From a bacterium (GTDB lineage: Bacteria; Pseudomonadota; Alphaproteobacteria; Sphingomonadales; Sphingomonadaceae), in assembly GCA_030824575.1 (NCBI GenBank), contig JAVBXL010000051.1, positions 1 through 59,716 on the forward strand: a stretch of 59,716 nt of DNA. Direction: 5' to 3'. A program made the translations under genes and the position numbers. The notes under the pieces are model-generated. The model was given only the letters and a program-made list of their open reading frames with translations. It had not been told where the DNA came from and did not search any database. Shown here piece by piece: positions 14,965-22,140 of this stretch (within the stretch, counting starts at the first letter, position 1; every line of letters starts with the position of its first letter).

Positions 14965-15540
14965 TTATTCGGCCTTGGGCGGCAAGGTGACTTGCTCACT
15001 GTCCATGATCCGGAACAGCGCTTTTAATAGCGGCGTCGCTGCGATCACCGTTCGGCTGACAGTGCTCCCGGTAACGGTTGCGTGGTCGTCTATGATCCGC
15101 TTTCCGACCGGCCCGCGTGGATCATCTTCGTTGTGCGTCCACTGTCCAGCAAAGCCCCGGCCAGTGGACCAAAGGTGGAAGAACCACTGCTTCGAGTCAT
15201 GATTGATCGCGCTATCCGCTGCGACCTTCACGCCCGACTCGCTCCTGCCATCACCGATCTCGGCAAAGGTGCGCAAAGCCCGAAACGACTGTTCGAGCGC
15301 CCTAACGTCCTGCCCCATGTCAGCCAGTACGGTCAAAAACGGGATGGCACAAAGCGTCTCAAGATCAATGCGAGCGCGGCCTGAATCACCTTCGATGTCG
15401 GCGGGCGGTAAAAGCCGTTTGTTCCACCAGTTCCGAATCATGCCGTGATGCGTCATGTATTCGGACGGTCGCTTTCCAACCGATTCGGCCGTGAAATTGG
15501 CGGCTTCCGCGAGCGTAAACGTGGGGGTTGGCGTATCCAT
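14965..15540 (-). CDS. Putative HTH DNA-binding protein of the element
   Basis: The 191-residue protein has an N-terminal MerR/AlpA-like stretch (FTLAEAANFTAESVG...MIRNWWNKRLLPPADIEGDSGRARIDLETLCAIPFLTVLADMG), reminiscent of winged-helix selectors that read DNA. The C-terminal half is not recognised. The start is fixed by AAGGAG six bases before the ATG at 15540; the earlier ATG directly abuts that site. It is the first gene after the cargo island and stops one base before the portal start. As the only regulator-like gene in the element it is the best candidate for its control protein, but a packaging role is also possible. Confidence 0.6.
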   Translation of the reverse strand: MDTPTPTFTLAEAANFTAESVGKRPSEYMTHHGMIRNWWNKRLLPPADIEGDSGRARIDLETLCAIPFLTVLADMGQDVRALEQSFRALRTFAEIGDGRSESGVKVAADSAINHDSKQWFFHLWSTGRGFAGQWTHNEDDPRGPVGKRIIDDHATVTGSTVSRTVIAATPLLKALFRIMDSEQVTLPPKAE

Positions 15541-15546
15541 GGGCAT

Positions 15547-15787
15547 CTCCTTCCTGCCCTTGATACGATGTTTGTGACGACGTTACAAGATTATGTTGCA
15601 AACGATGTTATATCTTGGTATCACGATGCTGCCAGGTGCCGCACATCCTCTTCGTGCGGCGACCAGCAAGCCTCTGCCAGGCGGGGCCGGTCGGACGATT
15701 TTTTCAACTTTCGTGGGTTGCTGTCGTTCGGCCGGTCCTTTGGCACCAGCCGCCATCATGGTTAACGGAAGTAACTTCCATCGCGTA
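15547..15787 (-). promoter_or_regulatory. Intergenic region between cargo and portal module, likely promoter
   Basis: The 241-base gap is AT-richer than its surroundings near 15,560-15,630 and contains repeated CGATGTT and GATAC/GTATC elements, as expected for a regulated promoter of the HTH-portal-capsid operon. It also holds the only intergenic copy of the dispersed motif (GGAAGTAACTTCC, 15767-15779). I cannot define unique -35 and -10 boxes. Confidence 0.4.
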
Positions 15788-16402
15788 TCAATCGATACGT
15801 TGCCGATTTATTGCCTCAAACAGCGCATTCTTCCACTCGTCTCGAAAGTGCTTAATCGTGTTTGCTGCGGAAAAGTTGAGCGAACCAATTTCGAAGAAAA
15901 TTCGGCATCTTTTTGCTGCGTATGGAAAATTCGCATTTTCCATTTCAATTCGCGCGTAAATTCCACCGACGCTCTCTTTAATCTTCCAATCTTCAATATA
16001 AATTGCAGCCTTGCGCCGCAGCAAATCAGACCGGAATGAATCGGCGAAGCGAGGTTCTGCACAAAGTTGCCTGAGCAATGATCCGGAAAAATTATCTAAG
16101 AACAGAAATTCCGAAAGCGTCAGGGCCAGTGTTTTGCGCCATTCTTCCTGTCGGATGGAGACCATATCGTATTTTGGTTTGAAGATATCATCTATAGCTC
16201 GGTAGCGAGCGTGATATTCTGGTCCAGCCTTACCCATGTAGCTGGAGGACGCACTTCCATTTGCTTCTAAACAGCCAAATTCAGCATTTAACGCCCGATA
16301 CTGGTCGTCCCTCGTGGCAATCATCGCATGACGTGTTGCCCAAGCCTGCTCTGCCTCCAAGTGATATTTCGCAACAATTTCCGGCCGGATTAGATAAGAC
16401 AC
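15788..16402 (-). CDS. Orphan cargo protein (204 aa)
   Basis: I do not recognise this protein. It is mostly helical by composition, soluble, with a charged N-terminal third (IVAKYHLEAEQAWATRHAMIATRDDQYRALNAEFG) and no signal peptide or membrane segment. It starts with GTG at 16402 behind an AGGGG site. It lies 26 bases after the Abi-alpha gene in the same AT-rich block, clearly different in base use from the packaging genes. Co-location suggests a two-gene cargo unit, perhaps defensive; this is inference. Confidence 0.65.
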   Translation of the reverse strand: MSYLIRPEIVAKYHLEAEQAWATRHAMIATRDDQYRALNAEFGCLEANGSASSSYMGKAGPEYHARYRAIDDIFKPKYDMVSIRQEEWRKTLALTLSEFLFLDNFSGSLLRQLCAEPRFADSFRSDLLRRKAAIYIEDWKIKESVGGIYARIEMENANFPYAAKRCRIFFEIGSLNFSAANTIKHFRDEWKNALFEAINRQRID

Positions 16403-16428
16403 GCCCCGCCCCTATTTCTCCGTTTTAC

Positions 16429-17145
16429 TCAATCGTATTCCGCATCGTTTGGCTTGATAGCCTGGTATAGTGAAAATCCGATGCCAGTGACATAGATTTC
16501 GTTTTCAATTTTCACAGCCCTATCGAAATCAAGTGAGGATGGGGACCGCTCATTCCCCATAATCCGCATCAAAGCTGACATTCCATCGGCTTTAATTTTG
16601 TATTCCGTTTTTAGGACACCAATATTCTCTAAGTGCTCAAGGGCCATTCCTGCCTTATTGCCAAACTCTCCTTCCAGTCGATGAACAACGAAGCCTTTAC
16701 CCCAGTGCATTGCACTGGGAACCAGCCCCCTAGCTCGACGCTGCAAGGTAATTAATGGACCAAACAGCGCCAAAAATATCTTAGCGTCGAACGGCGTGAA
16801 TTGTGAAAGCATATTGATATGCCGTCTATCCAAGGCATCTTCATCATCGTTCGCTGCACGAGCAAGCAATCGAGCAAAAAGCTCTTGTATCTCCGGTTCA
16901 TCTTGCTTGGTAGCCTCTTCAAACCAAGAAAATGCATAGCGCTCCGGAATTTTATTAGAATTAAGTTTTAAGTTTAGTTTTCGCAATTCTTCATTTATCT
17001 TCAATTGCAGTTTGGCTGCGTTTTTCAGTCGCCACGCCGTAACCCGATCACCAATCACCGCTTGCCACGCATCGCTTAAAGTGCCCCCGATAGGCGCAAG
17101 CGCATCTTGAACCGGCGATATGAGATTCTGAATATCTATGCCCAT
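16429..17145 (-). CDS. Abi-alpha family protein (DUF4393), putative anti-phage cargo
   Basis: The 238-residue protein matches the Abi-alpha/DUF4393 pattern: a short N-terminal lead, GDRVTAWRLKNAAKLQLKINEELRK (helix after a membrane-proximal segment), KIPERYAFSWFEEATKQDEPEIQELFARLLARAAN (the most characteristic block, about residues 66-100) and a C-terminal winged-helix-like region (ALEHLENIGVLKTEYKI). The family name comes from abortive-infection genes. The gene is AT-rich relative to its neighbours and inserted between large terminase and the HTH/portal module, the position of a moron. A role in excluding rival phages is inferred from the family. Confidence 0.75.
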   Translation of the reverse strand: MGIDIQNLISPVQDALAPIGGTLSDAWQAVIGDRVTAWRLKNAAKLQLKINEELRKLNLKLNSNKIPERYAFSWFEEATKQDEPEIQELFARLLARAANDDEDALDRRHINMLSQFTPFDAKIFLALFGPLITLQRRARGLVPSAMHWGKGFVVHRLEGEFGNKAGMALEHLENIGVLKTEYKIKADGMSALMRIMGNERSPSSLDFDRAVKIENEIYVTGIGFSLYQAIKPNDAEYD

Positions 17146-17188
17146 GCATCATTATTTTCGCGCTGCGTCTCAATGGCAAGCATTGATA

Positions 17189-18964
17189 CTATGATTGCAT
17201 CCATTTCGATCTGACCAAAGCAGGAACGCCGAACGGCAGTGCCGCCACGCTGGCAAGCTCGGCTTCTCGCCTATCTAGGTTCACCGCAACCAACTGGCGC
17301 GCCGCGAGACCGTAAACCAGGCAGTCGAGAGCCTCCGCCCGCTTGCCGGGGATACGCTCAAAGCGCCTATGCGGCTGGCCGCGCACATATCGCACGACGC
17401 GCCGTTCGGATGCCACTTGTTCAAAATAGACCGGCTCCAGGGATTGGCTAAATCTGATCGTCCTTCCCCTCGCCAGGCGAGTGAGAATTTGCCCCTTCAG
17501 ACCGTCAACGCCGATTAAAAACAGGATCGTGCTTCTAGCACTGGAGCGGGCGATTGGCGGTCGATTGCCTGCTACGCCTTTTCCGCTGACTATCTTCCGG
17601 GAGAAGCGAGGGCGGCAGAAAGAATAGACCTTCTCCGTGAATCCGCCATCACCACTATCAATGACAGCAGCATCTACGCGGAGCGTGCCGCCGTTTGGAT
17701 GCGCCCACGTCGATTTAAGCAGATCGTCAACTTCAGCCCAGGTTGAGTCATCGCCGGGTGATCCCCAGACAACACTATGGGCCAGGATGAAGGTTTCATC
17801 TCGCGAATGGCCGATGAAGCTGACTTCGATTCGATCATCTTGCACATCGACTCCGCAAGTCACGATCAGCACTGCGGACGGGATGTCCTCCAGGCTCCAC
17901 GGCTCCGCGCGGGCTGCCAAATCGTTTTCGTCAATCTCGTCGGCGGACTCCCGCCAACCTTCAGCCAAAATCGTGTTGACGAATGTCTGTAAGGTGTCGG
18001 GCGATCCCTTGGCAGCCAGGAACTCTGTCGCCAGCTTCCCCCACGACGCATTACTATGCGGCGATACCAGGGCATTGATGCGGAAACCGGCATGGCCGAT
18101 CACGTCCGGACGGGTGGCACGCCATTTCCCCTTGGCGATCATTGCCGCCTTATGCTTTTCCGGAATCAGTTCCTCGCAATTCGGGCATCTGAAAGCGGCC
18201 GTAAGTGGTTTGTCCGGCTCCCATTCGATCATGCTCCATAGAATCTCCGTCCGCTCCCCACATTCGGGACACGGCACTTCAAAAATCCGCTGATCGGATT
18301 GGGCATAGGCGCGAAGCACGTTGGAAGTTGCTTCGTCGGTTGGCGTGCTGCCCATGACGATCTTCCTGTTAGAAAAGGACATGGTGCGACGCTCTGCCAA
18401 CAACACGGGCGATCCCTCGGCGGTCGGCTCCATGGCGTCGGCTTCATCGATTAACAGCACACGGACATTGTGCCGCCGCAAATTACGTGGAGCCTTTGCC
18501 GCGACCACTTTGAGACTGCCACCGGGGAATCTACGGCTTAGCAGGGTGTTGCGGCCGCCTTCGCTGTTATCGCCCGATAGGAGGCCTGCCAGGGCCGGCG
18601 TAGCGGCAAAAATGGGTTCCAGGTCGCTCACCATGTAATCGCGAGCATCGGCCTCCGTAGGCAGCAGCAGCAATATGGGGCTGGGTTCGTTCGCGACAAA
18701 AGAGCCTACGGCCGATGTCAGCAGAGTCGACAATCCGACGCGGACGGATTTTACCAGCGTGACGCGCTCTATGGTCGGGTCCGATATAGCGTCGGCAATG
18801 CCCTTTTGAAACTTCCAAAGGCGCACCTGTCCAGGCAGTGCCGACACGTCTTCAGGCAACCGAAGGTGCCGTTCGATCCATTTGGACAGGGGTAGGCGCG
18901 GTGGCGGTTTCAGGGTGCGAAGGGCATTCGCCCGCACCCGCCACAAGGGATCAGATTGGGTCAT
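17189..18964 (-). CDS. Terminase large subunit, lambda GpA family
   Basis: The 591-residue packaging motor has the GpA pattern: PGQVRLWKFQKGIADAISDP, a deviant Walker A (VKSVRVGLST, about 71-80), Walker B VRVLLIDEADAME (about 168-179), a coupling motif GSTPTDEATSNVLRAY, a Cys4 zinc-ribbon-like segment (CPECGERTE...CPNCEE) and a nuclease domain beginning VTCGVDVQDDRIEV. It cuts the packaging site and translocates DNA into the prohead. Relationship to lambda GpA predicts cos-type ends. Its start overlaps the small-terminase stop by 14 bases. One copy of the dispersed motif falls in the coupling motif. Confidence 0.93.
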   Translation of the reverse strand: MTQSDPLWRVRANALRTLKPPPRLPLSKWIERHLRLPEDVSALPGQVRLWKFQKGIADAISDPTIERVTLVKSVRVGLSTLLTSAVGSFVANEPSPILLLLPTEADARDYMVSDLEPIFAATPALAGLLSGDNSEGGRNTLLSRRFPGGSLKVVAAKAPRNLRRHNVRVLLIDEADAMEPTAEGSPVLLAERRTMSFSNRKIVMGSTPTDEATSNVLRAYAQSDQRIFEVPCPECGERTEILWSMIEWEPDKPLTAAFRCPNCEELIPEKHKAAMIAKGKWRATRPDVIGHAGFRINALVSPHSNASWGKLATEFLAAKGSPDTLQTFVNTILAEGWRESADEIDENDLAARAEPWSLEDIPSAVLIVTCGVDVQDDRIEVSFIGHSRDETFILAHSVVWGSPGDDSTWAEVDDLLKSTWAHPNGGTLRVDAAVIDSGDGGFTEKVYSFCRPRFSRKIVSGKGVAGNRPPIARSSARSTILFLIGVDGLKGQILTRLARGRTIRFSQSLEPVYFEQVASERRVVRYVRGQPHRRFERIPGKRAEALDCLVYGLAARQLVAVNLDRREAELASVAALPFGVPALVRSKWMQS

Positions 18965-19418
18965 CGCTCAAATCCTCCAGGGTATCGCGAATCTCGCGGT
19001 CGAGAATGGAAAGGTCATGTGCGGACAGATGGCCAAGGCGTTGTTGGACTCGGGACGGCAGCGCCAACATGCCGGAACGCAGCATCCGAAGAATATCGGA
19101 CCATTGAGCTTCCACATCCTTGGCCGGGATAAGCTCGCCACGCATGGCAGCGTTTTTCATTTCTAGGTTATCCGCTTGGTGGCGGGCGATGCGTTCGCGT
19201 TCGGCGGCCAGGCCGGTGCCGACGCGGAAATGATCGCGGTTGCCAGCAACTTCGCGAAGATGCTCGCAATAGGCCCGGATGGATTTTCCAAGGGGATACT
19301 TGCCCCGCGTAACTCGCAAGAGGACGCCGCGATCTATTGCAGTTTGAAGGCTCCGCTTATGGACGCCTAGCACGCTGGCCAGTTCATCCAGGGATACGGG
19401 TTTATCGTCCACGATCAT
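18951..19418 (-). CDS. Terminase small subunit, Nu1-like
   Basis: The 155-residue protein has an N-terminal winged HTH (VSLDELASVLGVHKRSLQTAIDRGVLLRVTRGKYPLGKSI) followed by the coiled-coil block typical of Nu1/DUF1441-like small terminases (AAERERIARHQADNLEMKNAAMRGELIPAKDVEAQWSDILRMLRSGMLALPSRV). It recognises the packaging site and recruits the large subunit. It lies directly downstream of a noncoding repeat cluster that is the obvious candidate for its binding site. Confidence 0.88.
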   Translation of the reverse strand: MIVDDKPVSLDELASVLGVHKRSLQTAIDRGVLLRVTRGKYPLGKSIRAYCEHLREVAGNRDHFRVGTGLAAERERIARHQADNLEMKNAAMRGELIPAKDVEAQWSDILRMLRSGMLALPSRVQQRLGHLSAHDLSILDREIRDTLEDLSDDPI

Positions 19419-19710
19419 GACCGCGTTCCATTTTTGCTCAAAAGATTCGATCTTTGCGGCTCAGCGTCCCCGCAACACGCCCCGCCTAGGAAGGACCCGC
19501 CTAGATACGCTTCGTGGTTAGCTGGCTTATCGGCGCTGCCAGGATACGCGCTATGCGTAGCAAGCTCTTTGAACTCTGTCCGGGATGCGCCTTGGCCGGA
19601 CAGACGGACACACCCTAAAGGGTTGTGTCCGGTCCGTCCGGGCAGAAATGGCGGAAATCCGTGCCGGACAATGCCGGACTGTCCGCCCTCTGTCCGGGTC
19701 TGTCCACCCT
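19419..19710. other. Gene-free packaging or replication region with TGTCCGG repeat cluster
   Basis: This 292-base gap holds many short symmetric elements. About ten copies of TGTCCGG or its complement, whole or one base off, lie at 19577-19705. Two of them form an imperfect hairpin at 19596-19641 (core CGGACACACCCT/AGGGTTGTGTCCG, loop AA). Closer to the small terminase are the palindrome AAAGAT-TCG-ATCTTT (19441-19455), a repeated CCCGCCTAG, and TACGC-N5-GCGTA (19545-19559). Position just before the small terminase is the classical site of cos or pac; iterons for the primase/helicase are the alternative. I see no credible gene here. Confidence 0.6.
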
Positions 19711-19923
19711 TCATGGCGTCACCACATAGAGCGTTTTGGACCGCAAACCGGACGTGTAGCGATTGCCAGCTTCATCAGTCCAATGGAGCACTACGTCCGC
19801 CGCCCGCCATGGATCATCCACACGAGTCAGCGTCAAGCGACGCGCTCGGCCGCGATGATTATGCACTACAAGCTGTGCGCCCACGGCTGGAGCCGCTGGC
19901 AGATCGATCATATATCGTCGCAT
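19711..19923 (-). CDS. Small protein after the replication gene (70 aa)
   Basis: The product (MIDLPAAPAVGAQLVVHNHRGRARRLTLTRVDDPWRAADVVLHWTDEAGNRYTSGLRSKTLYVV) looks like a compact beta-rich domain of unknown function. GGAG lies seven bases before the ATG at 19923, which favours that start; the ATG at 19911 overlaps the replication gene's stop as ATGA and is a good second choice. No family is assigned. Confidence 0.6.
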   Translation of the reverse strand: MRRYMIDLPAAPAVGAQLVVHNHRGRARRLTLTRVDDPWRAADVVLHWTDEAGNRYTSGLRSKTLYVVTP

Positions 19924-21968
19924 TCATCATCTCCGGAAGTTGCTTCCGCGCTGGCGACGAAGCCGCCCCGCGTCAGGATGAGCTTCTTTTTTGCCAGGCC
20001 CTGCACGACACGGCGCATGGCGCGCTTGCGGCTTTCCATGTCTTCAGCCCCGGAAACTTCACGCTCCGCGATGCAAGCGGCACGCCAGCCGTCTTCGGTG
20101 ACTCGGCCCTCATCCTCCATGGTGATGAGCTTCGCTAAGGCAGCGCTCTCGCCTGCGGTCAGCCGCGCGCGATACTGTGTCGCGCCGCGCGGTATTTCCT
20201 CCACAACCGCCGCTGTGATCGGATTTCCAAACTCATTCTCGCCAAGCGGCTCCACCCCAATCCTGAAGGCGATATCGCGCTCCGTGCCGCCATTGCGGTT
20301 CTTCGTCAGCTTCGCCCTGACAATGCCGTCCTCGCCCCGCTTGACGTGCATGGCCATGTCCAGGGCACCATTGAGGATGCTATGGCCGCGCGGCGTGGAG
20401 CCTTCCGCCTTCGTGTCATGATGGACGAGGACAACCGCCGCGCCGTTCCCGGCAAGCTCCTTAGTGATCGCGACCACGCGGCCCATGCTTTTGGCGTCGT
20501 TTTCCTCCAGGCCTGAAAAGGCCATCACTAGGGTATCGATAAAGATCAGCGACGGTTTGCGCTCGCGCACCACGTCCATAAGGGATTCCAGGTCCGGCCC
20601 TTCATCGTCCAATAGATTGCCGACGTTCTCGGCTAGGAGGAAGTTCGGGGCGTGCCCCTGACGGATGGAAAGCGCCCGCACGCGCCCCGCCATGCCATGG
20701 GGGTCTTCAGCAGCGACGTAGAGCACCACGCCCGGCTTCGTATTCATGCCGAACGCAGTTTCGCCTAGCGCCACCTGATAGCCCAAATATGGGCCTAGCA
20801 ATGATTTGCCAGCGCCAGGGGCACCGAAGATCGACGCTATATCGCCCGGCGATAACAGGTTCTCGATCAGACATGCGCGAGGGGCAGCGGCTTCGCAGTC
20901 TTCGGTAGTGAGGATACGGAGGCCACCATTCTGCCGCTTGGACTTGGGCGCGTATTTCTTCGCCAGCTTATAGAGCGTGCCGATGGTGACGGGCCTGCCG
21001 CTATGTCGGCCGAACGAATCCCACTTGGCTTCGATCTCATCACGATCATAGGAGTCGCACCATTGCGATGGTGCATCCCATAGCTCCAGGCCTTCCTGGT
21101 CGCCACCGAACTCGTGGTGAAGCGCCTGCCCGATCTCCAGCCATGCCGCATAAGGCTCCAAAGCATCGGCGGGGATCGATTCCAACGCCTTCCGGATGCG
21201 ATCTACGTCCGGCTCCGGCCGCAAGTCATCGTCGTTCACATCGTCCCGGTAATCGTCGTTGGCGTGATATGGCTTGCCCCGCTTATCCAGCGCCCCCGCG
21301 TCCAGGTGATCGGCCAGGTCGATCGCCACGCCATCTACAAGCTCCACGCGCGGCGCGGGCCTGCCGTCCACGCGGCCATAATAATAGGACTGCGATAGGG
21401 TGAAGGACTCGCTGGCCAGCACGCCGCCAAGCGCTCCATTGACGCGGGCCGTGAGCCGTCCGCGCTCGGCAGGGTCCAATGGCTCCGATGTGGGGCATAG
21501 CACGCGCCAGCGGGGCGCGTCCGGCCGGTGCGACGGGCTGGTATAGAGGACGGCCGCAATGCCCGCATCGTCCAGCTTGGCCGCTGCCTGTGCTATGGAC
21601 ATGACTTCGCCGTCATAGTCCGCCTCCACGCCCTCTATGGTGCGCAGATTGGCGTTATGGCGCAGCGATCCCTTCCGCGTCGTCTGATCGCCGAACGCGC
21701 CTAGCTTGATGAGCGATAGGGCTTCTTTGCTGGCCGCCACGCGCTGGGGAATGATGACCGCAAAATCTCGAAGGGATTTCCGGACGGTGCGCTTTGACCG
21801 GGCGTGCGGGTCGCGGAAGCGGGTCATCTCCAACGGCCGATCAAGTGCGCTTGCACCACCATTGCCAGAATGGTAATATGATACCCGCTTAGCTTTCCTC
21901 GCTACAGCACTTTTAGCGCCGCTCCGGCTGGTCCCCGGAGCGGCGTTTTCCATATCTGGGGGCGTCAT
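19908..21968 (-). CDS. Primase/helicase of the element (PriCT_2 + RepA-like AAA ATPase)
   Basis: The 686-residue protein has an N-terminal region resembling an archaeo-eukaryotic primase fold (about 60-220, with QSYYYGRVDG), a PriCT_2 segment (AWLEIGQALHHEFGGDQEGLELWDAPSQ, about 270-330) and a RepA/DnaB-like AAA ATPase with Walker A FGAPGAGKSLL (about 385) and Walker B SLIFIDTLVM (about 480). It would initiate and drive autonomous replication after excision, as in satellite and plasmid-like elements. It is the first gene of the element's leftward run, about 120 bases from attR. The last codons carry a dispersed-motif copy (19935-19947). Confidence 0.88.
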   Translation of the reverse strand: MTPPDMENAAPGTSRSGAKSAVARKAKRVSYYHSGNGGASALDRPLEMTRFRDPHARSKRTVRKSLRDFAVIIPQRVAASKEALSLIKLGAFGDQTTRKGSLRHNANLRTIEGVEADYDGEVMSIAQAAAKLDDAGIAAVLYTSPSHRPDAPRWRVLCPTSEPLDPAERGRLTARVNGALGGVLASESFTLSQSYYYGRVDGRPAPRVELVDGVAIDLADHLDAGALDKRGKPYHANDDYRDDVNDDDLRPEPDVDRIRKALESIPADALEPYAAWLEIGQALHHEFGGDQEGLELWDAPSQWCDSYDRDEIEAKWDSFGRHSGRPVTIGTLYKLAKKYAPKSKRQNGGLRILTTEDCEAAAPRACLIENLLSPGDIASIFGAPGAGKSLLGPYLGYQVALGETAFGMNTKPGVVLYVAAEDPHGMAGRVRALSIRQGHAPNFLLAENVGNLLDDEGPDLESLMDVVRERKPSLIFIDTLVMAFSGLEENDAKSMGRVVAITKELAGNGAAVVLVHHDTKAEGSTPRGHSILNGALDMAMHVKRGEDGIVRAKLTKNRNGGTERDIAFRIGVEPLGENEFGNPITAAVVEEIPRGATQYRARLTAGESAALAKLITMEDEGRVTEDGWRAACIAEREVSGAEDMESRKRAMRRVVQGLAKKKLILTRGGFVASAEATSGDDECDDI

Positions 21969-22047
21969 ACATTGGCGCTCCCGATGTGCTGGATTGTTTT
22001 GCCGTGCTCGGCTAACCTATTGAAACGAAAAGGGGCGAAAACGCTCC

Positions 22048-22056
22048 GTTTTGCTC
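22048..22056 (+). repeat. Candidate integrase arm-type site, right end
   Basis: One copy of GTTTTGCTC lies 31 bases inside attR. It is paired with GCGAAAACG at 22035-22043, so the stretch also reads as an imperfect palindrome in the upstream region of the replication gene. Confidence 0.4.
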
Positions 22057-22087
22057 TGAAAGCCGCACAAAATCTGGAAAAACCGAT

Positions 22088-22137
22088 GCCTTCCAAGCTT
22101 GTGATGCGGGTTCGATCCCCGCTACCCGCTCCACGCA
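22088..22137. repeat. attR: 50-bp direct repeat, partial tRNA-Gly copy
   Basis: This is a perfect copy of 9736-9785. It lacks the 5' half of the tRNA and ends three bases before the LacI-family gene, marking the right end of the element. Confidence 0.95.
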
Positions 22138-22140
22138 GTT

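Larger units (their letters stand above)
9736..22137. mobile_element. Integrated tail-less, capsid-encoding phage satellite (cf-PICI-like)
   Basis: The element spans two 50-bp direct repeats and measures 12,352 bp repeat to repeat. It encodes its own integrase, a primase/helicase, small and large terminase, portal, protease-capsid fusion, gpW-like joining protein and DUF2190, plus an AT-rich cargo island. No tail tube, tape measure, baseplate, fibre, holin, endolysin or CI-like repressor is visible. All recognisable genes are on the minus strand with mostly overlapping or abutting ends. Size and content match capsid-forming phage-inducible islands, which borrow tails from a helper phage. The alternative is a prophage that lost its tail module. 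Confidence 0.8.

Noticed and set aside
19577..19705. Possible CRISPR array
   Set aside because: Units are only about 7 bases, occur in both orientations and have irregular spacing.
19415..19714. 99-codon open frame on the minus strand through the TGTCCGG cluster
   Set aside because: It has low-complexity repeats, no ribosome site and overlaps the candidate packaging region; better read as noncoding.
9736..22137. Reading the element as a gene transfer agent or a full prophage
   Set aside because: GTA loci are not normally bounded by att repeats with their own integrase, and a full prophage would need tail and lysis genes that are absent.
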